Positions 47,499-55,820 of a stretch of DNA of 64,000 nucleotides are shown piece after piece. The DNA comes from an uncultured Lachnospiraceae bacterium. Its GTDB lineage: Bacteria; Bacillota; Clostridia; Lachnospirales; Lachnospiraceae. The translations under genes were made by a program, and so were the position numbers. Positions within the stretch are counted from its first letter, which is position 1; every line of letters begins with the position of its first letter. The stretch covers positions 16,167 to 80,166 of the forward strand of contig CANPZI010000012.1 in the NCBI GenBank assembly GCA_947588995.1, given 5' to 3'. The notes beneath the pieces are model-generated. The model had not been told where the DNA came from. It worked only from the letters and a program-made list of their open reading frames with translations, and ran no database searches.

Positions 47499-47527
47499 TT
47501 GAAAAGACATATTATTTATGTTATAAT
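47499..47527 (+). promoter_or_regulatory. promoter of the VTC-DUF4956-CotH operon
   Basis: TTGAAA (47499-47504), 17-base spacer, TATAAT (47522-47527), 47 bases before the VTC start codon. Confidence 0.8.
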
Positions 47528-47574
47528 TTCCCAGGCGTAGTTTACAGCACAAAAAGGGTCTGTTACAGAGAACG

Positions 47575-48267
47575 ATGGCACTGAGAAGAGAAATAAAGTA
47601 TATTGTATCATTACAGACAGCGTATGCCATAGAACAGACGTTAGATCGTCTGCTTGTAAGAGACTCACACGGTATGCACAGTGCGTACACAGTAAGGAGT
47701 CTTTATTTTGATACGGTGGATAATACGGATTACTGGGACAAAATCGCCGGTATAGAGCGGAGAAAAAAGATCCGGCTTCGAATCTATAATCAAGATTGTT
47801 CTCTGTGCAAGCTGGAAGTCAAACAGAAATTCGGGGAGTTACAGAATAAGGAAAGTTTTATTGTAGATAGCGGCGATGCGCATAGATTATCCCTCGGCGA
47901 AACGAGTGTGTTAAAAAAGTATTTTAGAGAAGTTCCTTTCAGTGTCGATTTATATGCGGCTATATCGCTGCACTGTTATCGGCCCGCGGCGCAGATAGAA
48001 TACGACAGGACAGCCTGGCAGTATCCGCTATATGATACAAGAATCACTCTGGACAGAAACGTGCGGGCGTCTGAGTCCAATATGGATATCTTTGCACCGG
48101 ATATTATTTTCACGCCGGTTCTGCAGGAACAGGCAATACTGGAAGTTAAGTATAATGAAAAGATGACAGGTTTTATCTCCGATGTGCTCGGACAATTTCA
48201 GTTGACACAGGAATCTTACAGCAAATATTGTGCCGGGCGGCAGAGATATTATGATTTTATGCGGTAG
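47575..48267 (+). CDS. VTC-domain protein (polyphosphate polymerase-like)
   Basis: 230 residues of the VTC/CYTH tunnel fold. LRREIKYIVS, then YTVRSLYFDTVDN, GIERRKKIRLRIY and CKLEVKQKFGELQNKE give the basic tunnel pattern, and ILEVKYNEKM the closing acidic strand. In yeast the VTC domain makes polyphosphate from ATP; the bacterial role is less clear. The ribosome site is weak. It is the first gene of a three-gene operon with DUF4956 and CotH, a grouping seen in many Firmicutes. Confidence 0.9.
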   Translation: MALRREIKYIVSLQTAYAIEQTLDRLLVRDSHGMHSAYTVRSLYFDTVDNTDYWDKIAGIERRKKIRLRIYNQDCSLCKLEVKQKFGELQNKESFIVDSGDAHRLSLGETSVLKKYFREVPFSVDLYAAISLHCYRPAAQIEYDRTAWQYPLYDTRITLDRNVRASESNMDIFAPDIIFTPVLQEQAILEVKYNEKMTGFISDVLGQFQLTQESYSKYCAGRQRYYDFMR

Positions 48268-48283
48268 CAGAGGAGGAAAACGA

Positions 48284-48958
48284 ATGTCAAAAGAGGAAAT
48301 TTTAAGTTATTTTTATACAAACAGTACCGCTTATGGAGTGAAAAGAACTTTTGCCATGCTGCTGTGCGGGCTTCTGGCAGGAATGGTAATCTATTTTACT
48401 TATTATATTACATCAGAAAAAATCGTATATAACAGAAAATTTAACTGGTCGCTGGTTATTATGTTGTTGGTGACGGTGATTGTTATGATGACAATCAGCA
48501 GCAATATTGCGGTGTCACTCGGTATGGTAGGCGCCTTGTCTATTGTTCGTTTTCGGACGGCTGTCAAAGACGGCAGGGACACCATGTTTATCTTTTGGGC
48601 GATGGCGGAAGGCTTGTGCGTCAGTTCGCAGAATTACCGGATGACATTTACCTCGGTATTGTTCATCGCGGCCGTATTGATTATTTCCAGCAGGGTGCCG
48701 GGGATATGGAACCGCTATCTGCTGGTGGTGACGGGTACAGAGGCCGGGATTGATCAGGAAGAGTTTCAAAAGAAGCTGCGCGCCCATGTTGTCAGCCAGC
48801 AGCTTCGGACAGTCAACAGAAGAGATTCTTATCAGGAAATCATTATGGAGATCAAGACAAAAGGAGAATTGGACGTTTCTTTTATAGATGAACTGGCGGC
48901 GGTTCCGGGCGTGCAGTCGGTAAATTGTGTTGTGGAATCGGGAGAAAAAGCAGGATGA
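48284..48958 (+). CDS. DUF4956 membrane protein
   Basis: 224 residues with about four spans (roughly 20-42, 50-72, 75-95 and 115-135) and a soluble C-terminal ferredoxin-like part of about 80 residues. GMVGALSIVRFRTAVKD is the conserved centre of the family. AGGAGG lies 7 bases before the ATG. It starts 16 bases after the VTC gene and its stop overlaps the CotH start (ATGA), so the three proteins are made together and probably form a membrane complex. Confidence 0.9.
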   Translation: MSKEEILSYFYTNSTAYGVKRTFAMLLCGLLAGMVIYFTYYITSEKIVYNRKFNWSLVIMLLVTVIVMMTISSNIAVSLGMVGALSIVRFRTAVKDGRDTMFIFWAMAEGLCVSSQNYRMTFTSVLFIAAVLIISSRVPGIWNRYLLVVTGTEAGIDQEEFQKKLRAHVVSQQLRTVNRRDSYQEIIMEIKTKGELDVSFIDELAAVPGVQSVNCVVESGEKAG

Positions 48959-50922
48959 TAAGCCGTCGAAAAGTCTTATTCATCCTGGCGGCTATCTGCG
49001 GAAGTTTGGGCATTATGTTTTTGGTCGGCGACAAGTATGCCGTGACTGAGTTGACGTTTTCCAGAGAATCAGGCTTCTATGAGCAGCCGTTTACCCTGAA
49101 AATCTATGCACCTCCGGGAACGGAGATTTATTATACTTTAGACGGTTCGGAACCGGATGAAAATGCAATAAAGTATACCGAGCCGATTTTGATCGCCGAT
49201 GCGACGGAGAATGAAAATGTATATTCCATGCGGACAGATGTGTCCGCCGGTTTTTTGACAGAAAATATAGCGCGTTACAGCATGAGTGATCCACAGTATG
49301 CCGTTCCGGATTATCCGGTCGATAAGTGTACGGTCGTCAGGGCTGCATACAGGGATGCGGATGGGAATTTCAGCGAGATCAAAACAGAAAATTATTTTGT
49401 GGGTTTTGACCATAAAATAGGTTATGACGATCTCTATGTGATGTCCATCGTAACAGATCCCGATTGTTTATTTGATGATGAAACGGGAATATATGTATTG
49501 GGCAAAATTTATCAGGAAACAGAGCGTTTGGCAGGTTTGGATGAATATTGGTGGTGGTGGAATGCCAATTATCATCAAAGGGGCATGGAATGGGAGCGCA
49601 GCGCCGAGGTCCAGCTGTTTGATGCAGACAGGCAGCTGATTCAAAGTAAAAGCTGCGGCATCCGGATACAGGGCGGCGGTTCCCGGGGCAATGTGCCGAG
49701 AAGCATGAATCTATATGCCAGAGACATATATGACGGGGAAGGAAGATTTTATCTGGATCTCTTTGGCAGCGGTTACATGGCAGATACCATTACCCTGTTT
49801 GCGGGAGGGGATGACAAGGTATCCAAAATCAAAGATATGCTGATGGCCCGGCTGACAGAAGGCAGAGCCTTTGCCACGATGCATTATATTCCCTGCGCCA
49901 TGTTTTTGGACGGCGAGTATTGGGGCGTATACTGGATCACTGAAAAATTTGATGATGCGTATCTGGGTTATTATTATCATGTGAAAAAGAACAATGTTAT
50001 CATGATTAAATCTGCGGAGCTCGCAGAGGGAAACGAGGAAGACAATGAAATCTACGAAGAGCAGATCATGAAATATATGGTGGATGCTGATATGAAAGAC
50101 GAGGGCAATTATCAATATGCCTGTGAGCTGATAGATATGCAGAGTTATATTGATTACTACGCCTCGGAAATATATATAGGACGATGTAATGACTGGCCGA
50201 GTGGAAATGAGGGATTGTGGCGCGTTCGGGAAAAGGATGAAGATAGTATATATGGCGACGGAAAATGGAGATGGATGTTGTTTGATGTCAATTCCGGCGC
50301 TTTGTCTTCCGGCCTGATCGAAGCAAATACGATAGCATCTGCAAGATCCGGGATAGAACATTCAGCGGTTTTTAATAATTTATGCCAAAATCCCGATTTT
50401 CAAAAACAGTTTGTGATTACCTTTATGGATCTGGCCAATACAGCTTTTACAAAAGAGCGTGTAGATGCCATTGTGCGGGAATATACGGAACTGATGACCG
50501 AGCCGATGCAGGTGCATCTGAAACGTTTCTGGGGAACGGAGGATACTGCCGTATTTCTGGATGCGGTGGCGGATGTGCAGAATTTTCTGGACTGCCGCCG
50601 ACCTTATATTGTGCAATATCTCAAGGATGAATTTGGCCTGACGGGATCCCTTGCCTCCGTAGAAGTGGAAGTGAATGATACGGATGCGGGCAAGGTGATG
50701 CTGAATACCATCGAGCCGCCTTTTGACGAAAACGGAAAATGGAGCGGAGAATATTATACGGACTATCCGGTTACATTGACGGCGTCTCCCAAGGAAGGGT
50801 ATCGTTTTGCTGCGTGGGAAGTCAAAGATTCCCGGCAGACAAGGACAATTCAGGAGGAAACGATAGAACTGCCGATACCGGAGGAGGGAATATCCATAAA
50901 AGCAATATATGAAAAGAGATAA
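48955..50922 (+). CDS. CotH-kinase-family surface protein
   Basis: 655 residues. A signal or anchor segment (about 7-25) is followed by a chitobiase-like beta domain (IYYTLDGSEPDENAIKYTEP, about 60-80) and a CotH kinase domain (SCGIRIQGGGSRGNVPRSMN, then FLDGEYWGVYWITEKFDDAY and WRWMLFDVNSG). The C-terminal 75 residues resemble a bacterial surface repeat (LTASPKEGYRFAAWEV). It differs from the CotH-like protein at 26238 in domain make-up. It is the third gene of the VTC operon. Confidence 0.9.
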   Translation: MISRRKVLFILAAICGSLGIMFLVGDKYAVTELTFSRESGFYEQPFTLKIYAPPGTEIYYTLDGSEPDENAIKYTEPILIADATENENVYSMRTDVSAGFLTENIARYSMSDPQYAVPDYPVDKCTVVRAAYRDADGNFSEIKTENYFVGFDHKIGYDDLYVMSIVTDPDCLFDDETGIYVLGKIYQETERLAGLDEYWWWWNANYHQRGMEWERSAEVQLFDADRQLIQSKSCGIRIQGGGSRGNVPRSMNLYARDIYDGEGRFYLDLFGSGYMADTITLFAGGDDKVSKIKDMLMARLTEGRAFATMHYIPCAMFLDGEYWGVYWITEKFDDAYLGYYYHVKKNNVIMIKSAELAEGNEEDNEIYEEQIMKYMVDADMKDEGNYQYACELIDMQSYIDYYASEIYIGRCNDWPSGNEGLWRVREKDEDSIYGDGKWRWMLFDVNSGALSSGLIEANTIASARSGIEHSAVFNNLCQNPDFQKQFVITFMDLANTAFTKERVDAIVREYTELMTEPMQVHLKRFWGTEDTAVFLDAVADVQNFLDCRRPYIVQYLKDEFGLTGSLASVEVEVNDTDAGKVMLNTIEPPFDENGKWSGEYYTDYPVTLTASPKEGYRFAAWEVKDSRQTRTIQEETIELPIPEEGISIKAIYEKR

Positions 50923-50925
50923 AGA

Positions 50926-50955
50926 AATGCCGTTCCGCACAATGCGGGGCGGCAT
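50926..50955 (+). terminator. terminator hairpin, copy 2 of 3
   Basis: Starts four bases after the CotH stop codon. Same core as 47000-47030, here followed by CCCCCTGTTTA and so lacking the T-run. Confidence 0.7.
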
Positions 50956-51001
50956 CCCCCTGTTTATACGTTAGAATCGAAGAAAATATAAAGAAAACTT
51001 C

Positions 51002-51031
51002 TTGATTTTTTCTCGTTCTATTGCGTATAAT
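51002..51031 (+). promoter_or_regulatory. promoter of the RelB/YoeB pair
   Basis: TTGATT (51002-51007), 18-base spacer, TATAAT (51026-51031), about 24 bases before the antitoxin ATG. AAAGGGAG lies between as ribosome site. Confidence 0.65.
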
Positions 51032-51054
51032 AAAGACAGAAAGGGAGTGTTGAT

Positions 51055-51321
51055 ATGGCACAGGCAGTTAATGTTAATTTTAAACTGGATGCGGATGTGA
51101 AAAAAAGTATGGAACAGGCATGTTCCGAATTAGGGCTTTCCATGAGTGCCGCATTTACAATATTTGCAAAAAAGGTTGGCAGAGAAAAACGTATACCGTT
51201 TGAGGTTTCAATCGACCCGTTTTATTCTGAGGGAAATATCCGTTATCTGGAGAGAAAAAAGCGTGAGATAGACGAGGGGAAAGCGCATTTGGCAGAACAT
51301 GAATTAATCGAGGTGGACTGA
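51055..51321 (+). CDS. RelB/DinJ-family antitoxin
   Basis: 88 residues. The ribbon-helix-helix N terminus (AVNVNFKLDADVKKSMEQAC, then SELGLSMSAAFTIFAKK) is typical of RelB/DinJ. The C-terminal charged helix (IRYLERKKREIDEGKAHLAE) would wrap the toxin. GGGAG lies 8 bases before the ATG. The last base of its stop is the first base of the toxin start codon. Confidence 0.93.
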   Translation: MAQAVNVNFKLDADVKKSMEQACSELGLSMSAAFTIFAKKVGREKRIPFEVSIDPFYSEGNIRYLERKKREIDEGKAHLAEHELIEVD

Positions 51322-51581
51322 TGCGGCTAGTGTGGGAGGATGAGGCTTGGGAGGATTATCTTTATTGGCAGGGACAGGACAGGAAAACAATAAGGCGCAT
51401 AAATGCACTAATAAAAGATATTCAGAGAAATCCTTATGAGGGCATAGGGAAACCGGAACCGCTGCGGGAAAATTTAAGCGGTATGTGGAGCAGACGGATC
51501 GATGAGACAAACAGGATTGTCTATTATGAGAAGTGCGACAGTATCATTATTGTATCCTGCCGCAGGCACTATGATAATTAA
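51321..51581 (+). CDS. yoeB: YoeB-family mRNA endonuclease toxin
   Basis: 86 residues, the family's usual length. LVWEDEAWEDYLYWQGQDRK, GKPEPLRENLSGMWSRRID and a final SCRRHYDN give the catalytic Glu, Arg, His and Tyr of YoeB ribosome-dependent RNases. It follows its RelB antitoxin with a one-base overlap and ends 4 bases before the third terminator copy. Confidence 0.95.
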   Translation: MRLVWEDEAWEDYLYWQGQDRKTIRRINALIKDIQRNPYEGIGKPEPLRENLSGMWSRRIDETNRIVYYEKCDSIIIVSCRRHYDN

Positions 51582-51584
51582 GCG

Positions 51585-51615
51585 AATGCCGTTCCGCACA
51601 ATGCGGGGCGGCATT
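51585..51615. terminator. terminator hairpin, copy 3 of 3
   Basis: Same 31-base hairpin as 47000-47030, between the convergent toxin gene and SIMPL gene, followed by TTTCTTCGTCTT. Confidence 0.8.
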
Positions 51616-51632
51616 TTCTTCGTCTTGCCTCT

Positions 51633-52484
51633 TTAGTCTGTCAGTTCGTACTCTGCCGTCACGGAAGCTTTCACGGCAATCTCGCCGGGCATGATCTGCG
51701 CCATGTCTTCCGCCGTATCGAACAAAGCCATTTCCTTGCGGGCGTTTAAGGCATTGACGCCGGCGGAATCCTCATAGCGTGCCTGTGTGTAGCCGCTGGT
51801 TTCCTGAATGGTCAGGACTCTCACGACTTTCGCACCGGAGGCTGCCGCCAGCACTTCCGCTTTCTGCCGGGCCATATCCACGGCCTCGGTCAGGGCTTCC
51901 TGATAACTCTGGTCATAATTGCTGGCCTGATAGGTGATGGACTGTACCGTGTTAATGCCGGAGGCGACCGATTGAGACAGGATGTCGCCCAGCCCTTCGA
52001 TCTTTAAGTCCGATACCGTCAGGGCAGTCTCGGCCTCATACCCCGTGATTCTGGCGGTGTTGCCGCTGTAGTTGTACACCGGCCGCATGGAGAAGTCAGA
52101 GGTCTGGATCGATTTTTCCGCTACGCCGAGGCTTTTTAGCAGTTCCGTCACCTGTGTCACGGACGCCGCGTTCTGCTGCTGGCAGTCTGCCGCCGTGCCG
52201 CTCTCGGTGCGGACGCTGTATACGACTTCCGCCATGTCAGGCACTACCGATACCGTCTCGCTGCTGTTTACGGTGACGGAACGGGATTCGGATGACTGGG
52301 CTGTCCCGGGCTGCGTCTGTGAAACCGCGGCGGCTGTATTGGCTTCCTGCTCGGTATTCTGTGCCGTCTGGCCGGCATCCACAGCCGGAGCGCCGTCTGC
52401 GGAACGACCGCCGCAGCTTGCCAGCAGCAGTGTACCCACGAGTAGCAGCGGCAGAATTTTTACGTGGCTGTTTTTCTTTTTCAT
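51633..52484 (-). CDS. SIMPL-domain (DUF541) lipoprotein
   Basis: 283 residues. Lipoprotein signal ending in LLLASCGG. A low-complexity Ala/Gln/Ser/Thr linker (about 27-68) leads to a SIMPL domain (VTVNSSETVSVVPDMAEVVY, then VASGINTVQSITYQASN and ALTEAVDMARQKAEVLAAAS). The family includes surface proteins with roles in envelope stress, but no precise role is known. GGAGGG lies upstream of the start. Confidence 0.9.
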   Translation of the reverse strand: MKKKNSHVKILPLLLVGTLLLASCGGRSADGAPAVDAGQTAQNTEQEANTAAAVSQTQPGTAQSSESRSVTVNSSETVSVVPDMAEVVYSVRTESGTAADCQQQNAASVTQVTELLKSLGVAEKSIQTSDFSMRPVYNYSGNTARITGYEAETALTVSDLKIEGLGDILSQSVASGINTVQSITYQASNYDQSYQEALTEAVDMARQKAEVLAAASGAKVVRVLTIQETSGYTQARYEDSAGVNALNARKEMALFDTAEDMAQIMPGEIAVKASVTAEYELTD

Positions 52485-52672
52485 ACGATAATATCCCTCC
52501 TTTGGGAGCGTTTGCGCGGTCGTGACGGACGTCCGCTCCTGTTATCAATACCCGTGACGGCGGTGGAAAGTTGCAGATGGTGAAAATATTTTTGTAAAAT
52601 ATATTTTATAAAAAGGATCAAAAAGTGTTTGTATTTAGCTATTCCAAGAGAGATCTTTCAGTGTTACAATAA

Positions 52673-52819
52673 ATGCATACTAATGAAACTTTCAATAAGG
52701 CACTGAATGCCTACACGGCACATGACCGAAAAAATCTCGCAAATCTTTCACGGTATGCAAAAAATATGAAGATATATACAAAAGTAATGAATGTGATGGA
52801 GGTGCTGCTGGGTGTCTGA
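52673..52819 (+). pseudogene. C-terminal remnant of an AbiEi-type antitoxin
   Basis: 48 codons (ETFNKALNAYTAHDRKNLAN, then LSRYAKNMKIYTKVMNVMEV) match the pattern of the final helical segment of AbiEi antitoxins as I know them. An in-frame stop lies directly upstream, so the N-terminal DNA-binding part is gone. It runs into the toxin remnant, keeping the antitoxin-toxin order. The 188 bases before it (52485-52672) are AT-rich and hold no gene. Confidence 0.6.
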
Positions 52820-53134
52820 TTTGGCTGCGTCCGTGCTGGCGCGTCTATGATTGCCCGTATTAAAAATACCAGCACACCGTTCGGCATTGACTTTGGCGTC
52901 GGTGATGTAATCGTTCCGAAGCAGGAAAAACGAAAAATCCCAACGCAGCTTGCGGATTTTGACCCACCGACCGTGAACACATATTCGCTGGAAACCACGG
53001 TTGCAGAAAAGACCGATGATTATAACACGGTACTGCGGACGATAAAGGAGTTCTTGGCTGAGCCGTTTGCAATGACATTTGAGGATGAAGCTTTTCATTT
53101 GAAGTGGTTCGTTGGAAAACAGAGTTGGGAATAA
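52820..53134 (+). pseudogene. internally deleted AbiEii toxin remnant
   Basis: Reads ARIKNTSTPFGIDFGVGDVI, then VPKQEKRKIPTQL and TYSLETTVAEKT, the middle part of an AbiEii toxin, then jumps to DYNTVLRTIKEFLAEPF and FHLKWFVGKQSWE, which look like the C-terminal end. The nucleotidyltransferase GG and DxD motifs and about 100 residues after AEK are missing. This is a dead second AbiE locus, unrelated in detail to the intact one at 9604-11216. Confidence 0.75.
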
Positions 53135-53172
53135 AATTTCTACGACAAATCTATATTGGAGGACGCGATATT

Positions 53173-53640
53173 ATGGCAAAAGTATCATATAAAACCGAGG
53201 ATCAAGTCCGTGATGAAGCAAAGTGGAAGCAAAATCAGAGGCAGAAGATATTTCCCCGCAAAAATCTGACGCTGCTCCGACACTGCAATATAAAGCATAT
53301 TGCTTGTCTCTGTTTACAAAAAATGTAATAGATAAACAGCGTATTTATAATCTGACAAAGAAAATCAATGACTGTTTGCACATCGACTTTGGTATTAAGA
53401 ATCTGTATCATCGAATGATCTTTACTGCCTGTGCACTTATCGGTAAGAGATACGGTGACATCCTTGTAAAAGAGATGGATTTTACACTGATGAAAAACTC
53501 TATTCTCAGCACTTTGTCATAATCATTAAAGGATGATGTGTCAATTCTGATTATTGGGATGGTGAAGATGTAATGGGCCTCTTCTTTAACGAATTCAACC
53601 GATATAAAAAGAAGTCGGAAAGCGCACAGGAAGATATGCC
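53173..53640 (+). pseudogene. N-6 DNA methylase remnant (type I-like HsdM N-terminal part)
   Basis: A start with GGAGG upstream (MAKVSYKTEDQVRDEA) continues after a frameshift near 53222 as KSEAEDISPQKSDAAPTLQY and TKNVIDKQRIYNLTKKIND, then GIKNLYHRMIFTACALIGKR. After a stop and a gap it resumes at 53573 with MGLFFNEFNRYKKKSES, which in intact methylases leads into GQVFTPEH. The SAM-binding and catalytic NPPY motifs are absent. The assignment rests on my memory of the family. About 170 bases after it hold an unassigned fragment ending in RQLDLLRWLMKEE. Confidence 0.6.
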
Positions 53641-53826
53641 GAAAGAGTGCTGGCAGATCAAATCTACAGGACGCGGAAAAACAGGGCGTACTGCAAAGCG
53701 AACGGAAAAAGATGTCCGGTCCGACGCTGACCATGGATCATATGCCGCCGGCCTCTCATGACAGGATCAGGCAGCTTGATCTGCTGCGGTGGCTTATGAA
53801 AGAGGAGTGACGTTTTCTTTCGTTTA

Positions 53827-55146
53827 TCAATGAGGGCAAGGGTTGTAGGTATACTGGCCGGTAAGTGTTTCTGTCAGAGTATAACCGCATTTAGTGCAGT
53901 ATGTTCCCGTATATACATATACTGTGCAGCCGCTGCCATTTGGTTGATGGTATCTGCGCACGCCGTCAATATAGGAATGGTTGCAGACAGCGGCCGCAGC
54001 CGCGTCGTTTTCCGCAAAAATATATATATTGCCGGATTCATCAAAGAGCAGATTGTCAGATGTGCTGAAGTCAATATGATCCTCCAATACATAGAAAGGA
54101 TCTTGCGCATCTTCGCCAAAAGTATACCATACGGTGGAATCGTTAGATGTATATGGCATATTGCTTTCGTAAAAGTGAAGCGGTTCATATGCCAGAACGG
54201 ATATCGGCATGGACAAGACAAACAGCCCCAGTAGAATGGCGATTACCGTTTTTTGACGTGCTGATCTGCGGGGGCGCTCGGTTATCAGAGCCATGATCCG
54301 AGCAGTTGTCTGTTTCCTGTAGGAAGAAAAAGTGTCAGCGAATAGTATGTTTATGGCGGTATGCTCCTGCGCGGCACTGATGATCAGTTGTTCATAATGT
54401 TGTCTCTGTGATTCGCTCAATGTATCAATGACCAGTTCGTCGCAGGTCTTTTCACCCAAGGAACAGATCTCACGAAAAAGAATATAGACGAGTGGGTTGT
54501 ACCAGTGAATCAATATTGCTGCAAAAGCCATACATTTCCACAGAATATCATGATTTTTGATATGACAAAGTTCGTGTGACAAATATAAGAAACGATCCTC
54601 CGAACTGCCTTCCTTTGGAAGTATGATGAGCGGTTTGATCAGGCCGATCGTAAAAGGAGCTTTAATGAATGGACATATGAGAATCTGCGGACGCTTATTG
54701 TTATCAGTAAGTATCTGCTCCTTTTCAGTGTCGAAAGTTTCGGATAAGAATAACAGTGTTTTGCGGCAAAAACCATATTTTTTAATCTGGCGGTACAGAA
54801 AGATGGATACAGAGCCAAGCCATAAGACAGCAATCACAAGCAGCAGACCAGCGTATTTAAAGTGCATTTTCCCGTCAATGGAAATAAAAACAGTATTTTC
54901 AGGTTTAAAGATAAGAGAGTTAGCGCCAAGAGCGTCTATGGTTCGGCCGCTTTTAAGCAACAGATCACAAAGAGCGCGGTACTCGGCTTGTAAACATTGA
55001 AAAGGAATTAGAAAGAATAAAAGTACAATTTTTAGAAGCAAATACTGCTGCCTCATAGCCAGGACGCGGTTCTGGATAGGTTTTGCAAGGAGATAAAGCA
55101 GAAATACAAGGCTTCCGCTGATCGACATGGTAAAAATGAGATTCAT
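53827..55146 (-). CDS. BlaR1-like M56 metallopeptidase with short Cys/His-rich sensor tail
   Basis: 439 residues. Spans near 5-20, 36-50 and 98-116 are followed by the M56 protease domain with zinc motif HELCH (191-195). A last span (about 306-325) leads to an outside domain of about 110 residues. In BlaR1/MecR1 that region is a penicillin-binding domain of about 250 residues; here it is short and ends in a cluster CNH, HQ, C, YCTKC, CPH that could bind metal. The signal is therefore probably not a beta-lactam. It overlaps the BlaI-like gene (ATGA). Confidence 0.88.
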   Translation of the reverse strand: MNLIFTMSISGSLVFLLYLLAKPIQNRVLAMRQQYLLLKIVLLFFLIPFQCLQAEYRALCDLLLKSGRTIDALGANSLIFKPENTVFISIDGKMHFKYAGLLLVIAVLWLGSVSIFLYRQIKKYGFCRKTLLFLSETFDTEKEQILTDNNKRPQILICPFIKAPFTIGLIKPLIILPKEGSSEDRFLYLSHELCHIKNHDILWKCMAFAAILIHWYNPLVYILFREICSLGEKTCDELVIDTLSESQRQHYEQLIISAAQEHTAINILFADTFSSYRKQTTARIMALITERPRRSARQKTVIAILLGLFVLSMPISVLAYEPLHFYESNMPYTSNDSTVWYTFGEDAQDPFYVLEDHIDFSTSDNLLFDESGNIYIFAENDAAAAAVCNHSYIDGVRRYHQPNGSGCTVYVYTGTYCTKCGYTLTETLTGQYTYNPCPH

Positions 55147-55526
55147 TTTTGAGGCTTCCTTTCCTTTAATATTTTACGCAATTCCTCAGCAGTTTCTTCT
55201 GAGAGGGATTCACCGCCAGACAAGGCCGCTACAAATGTTTTGAGAGAGCCGCTGAATAGCTGTTTCAATAATTTGTTGGCAAGAATACTATCATACTCCT
55301 GCTTAGAGATTGTAGGTGCATATATCTTATGGCGGGCTTCTCCCGAAGCGGACAGTATCCCTTTCATAATCAGTGACTGTATGAAGCAGTTTACTCTCTG
55401 GCGGGACTCCTTTTTGCCAAGGCTGTTGACATAGGCATGGATATCGCCAAAAACGACGCCTTTCGCAGCATTTTCCCATATAAATTTCATGATTTCATAT
55501 TCTTTAGGTTTTAAATCATAATCCAT
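55143..55526 (-). CDS. BlaI/MecI-family repressor
   Basis: 127 residues. A winged helix (LKPKEYEIMKFIWENAAKGV, then VNSLGKKESRQRVNCFIQSL) is followed by a dimerisation helix region. In BlaI/MecI the M56 partner cleaves the repressor when the signal is present (known biology). The promoter upstream carries a dyad over its -10 region that fits autoregulation. AGGAG lies upstream of the ATG. Confidence 0.92.
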   Translation of the reverse strand: MDYDLKPKEYEIMKFIWENAAKGVVFGDIHAYVNSLGKKESRQRVNCFIQSLIMKGILSASGEARHKIYAPTISKQEYDSILANKLLKQLFSGSLKTFVAALSGGESLSEETAEELRKILKERKPQK

Positions 55527-55570
55527 GTGTTTATATTCTCCTATATAATTGGAACGAGTGATTTAAATAT

Positions 55571-55599
55571 ATAGTAAAAAATTTTTTATACAATGTCAA
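55571..55599 (-). promoter_or_regulatory. promoter of the BlaI/M56 operon with operator dyad
   Basis: Minus-strand TTGACA (plus 55594-55599), 17-base spacer, TACTAT (plus 55571-55576). The dyad GTAAAAAATTTTTTAT (55574-55589) lies over the -10 and spacer. Confidence 0.75.
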
Positions 55600-55654
55600 A
55601 TTTTTTTAGTAAATAGCATTGCTTTTTTTGTTTTATCGAGATATACTGGCGATA

Positions 55655-55672
55655 GTAAAAAAATTTTTTTAC
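55655..55672. promoter_or_regulatory. second BlaI-type operator dyad
   Basis: Perfect palindrome GTAAAAAAATTTTTTTAC, the same half-site as the promoter dyad 81 bases away. It could serve a divergent promoter now cut off by the IS element. Confidence 0.6.
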
Positions 55673-55744
55673 AAATACAGAAACAGCAAGGAGCTTCCTG
55701 TATAATTCAAATATAGGGAATTCCAAGGAAGGTGGTTGATAAAA

Positions 55745-55817
55745 AGATACCTCAGAGTAAAATAAGATTACTGACTTTGCAGGGTTAGTAAAAATCTTAT
55801 TGAACAGAGAGGTATCT
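55745..55817 (+). promoter_or_regulatory. hairpin over the transposase ribosome site
   Basis: AGATACCTC (55745-55753) pairs with GAGGTATCT (55809-55817), AATAAGATT (55761-55769) with AATCTTATT (55793-55801), and ACTGAC with GTTAGT inside. The outer arm covers the GAGAGG ribosome site three bases before the start codon, so outside transcripts would be poorly translated. Confidence 0.7.
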
Positions 55818-55820
55818 AAA

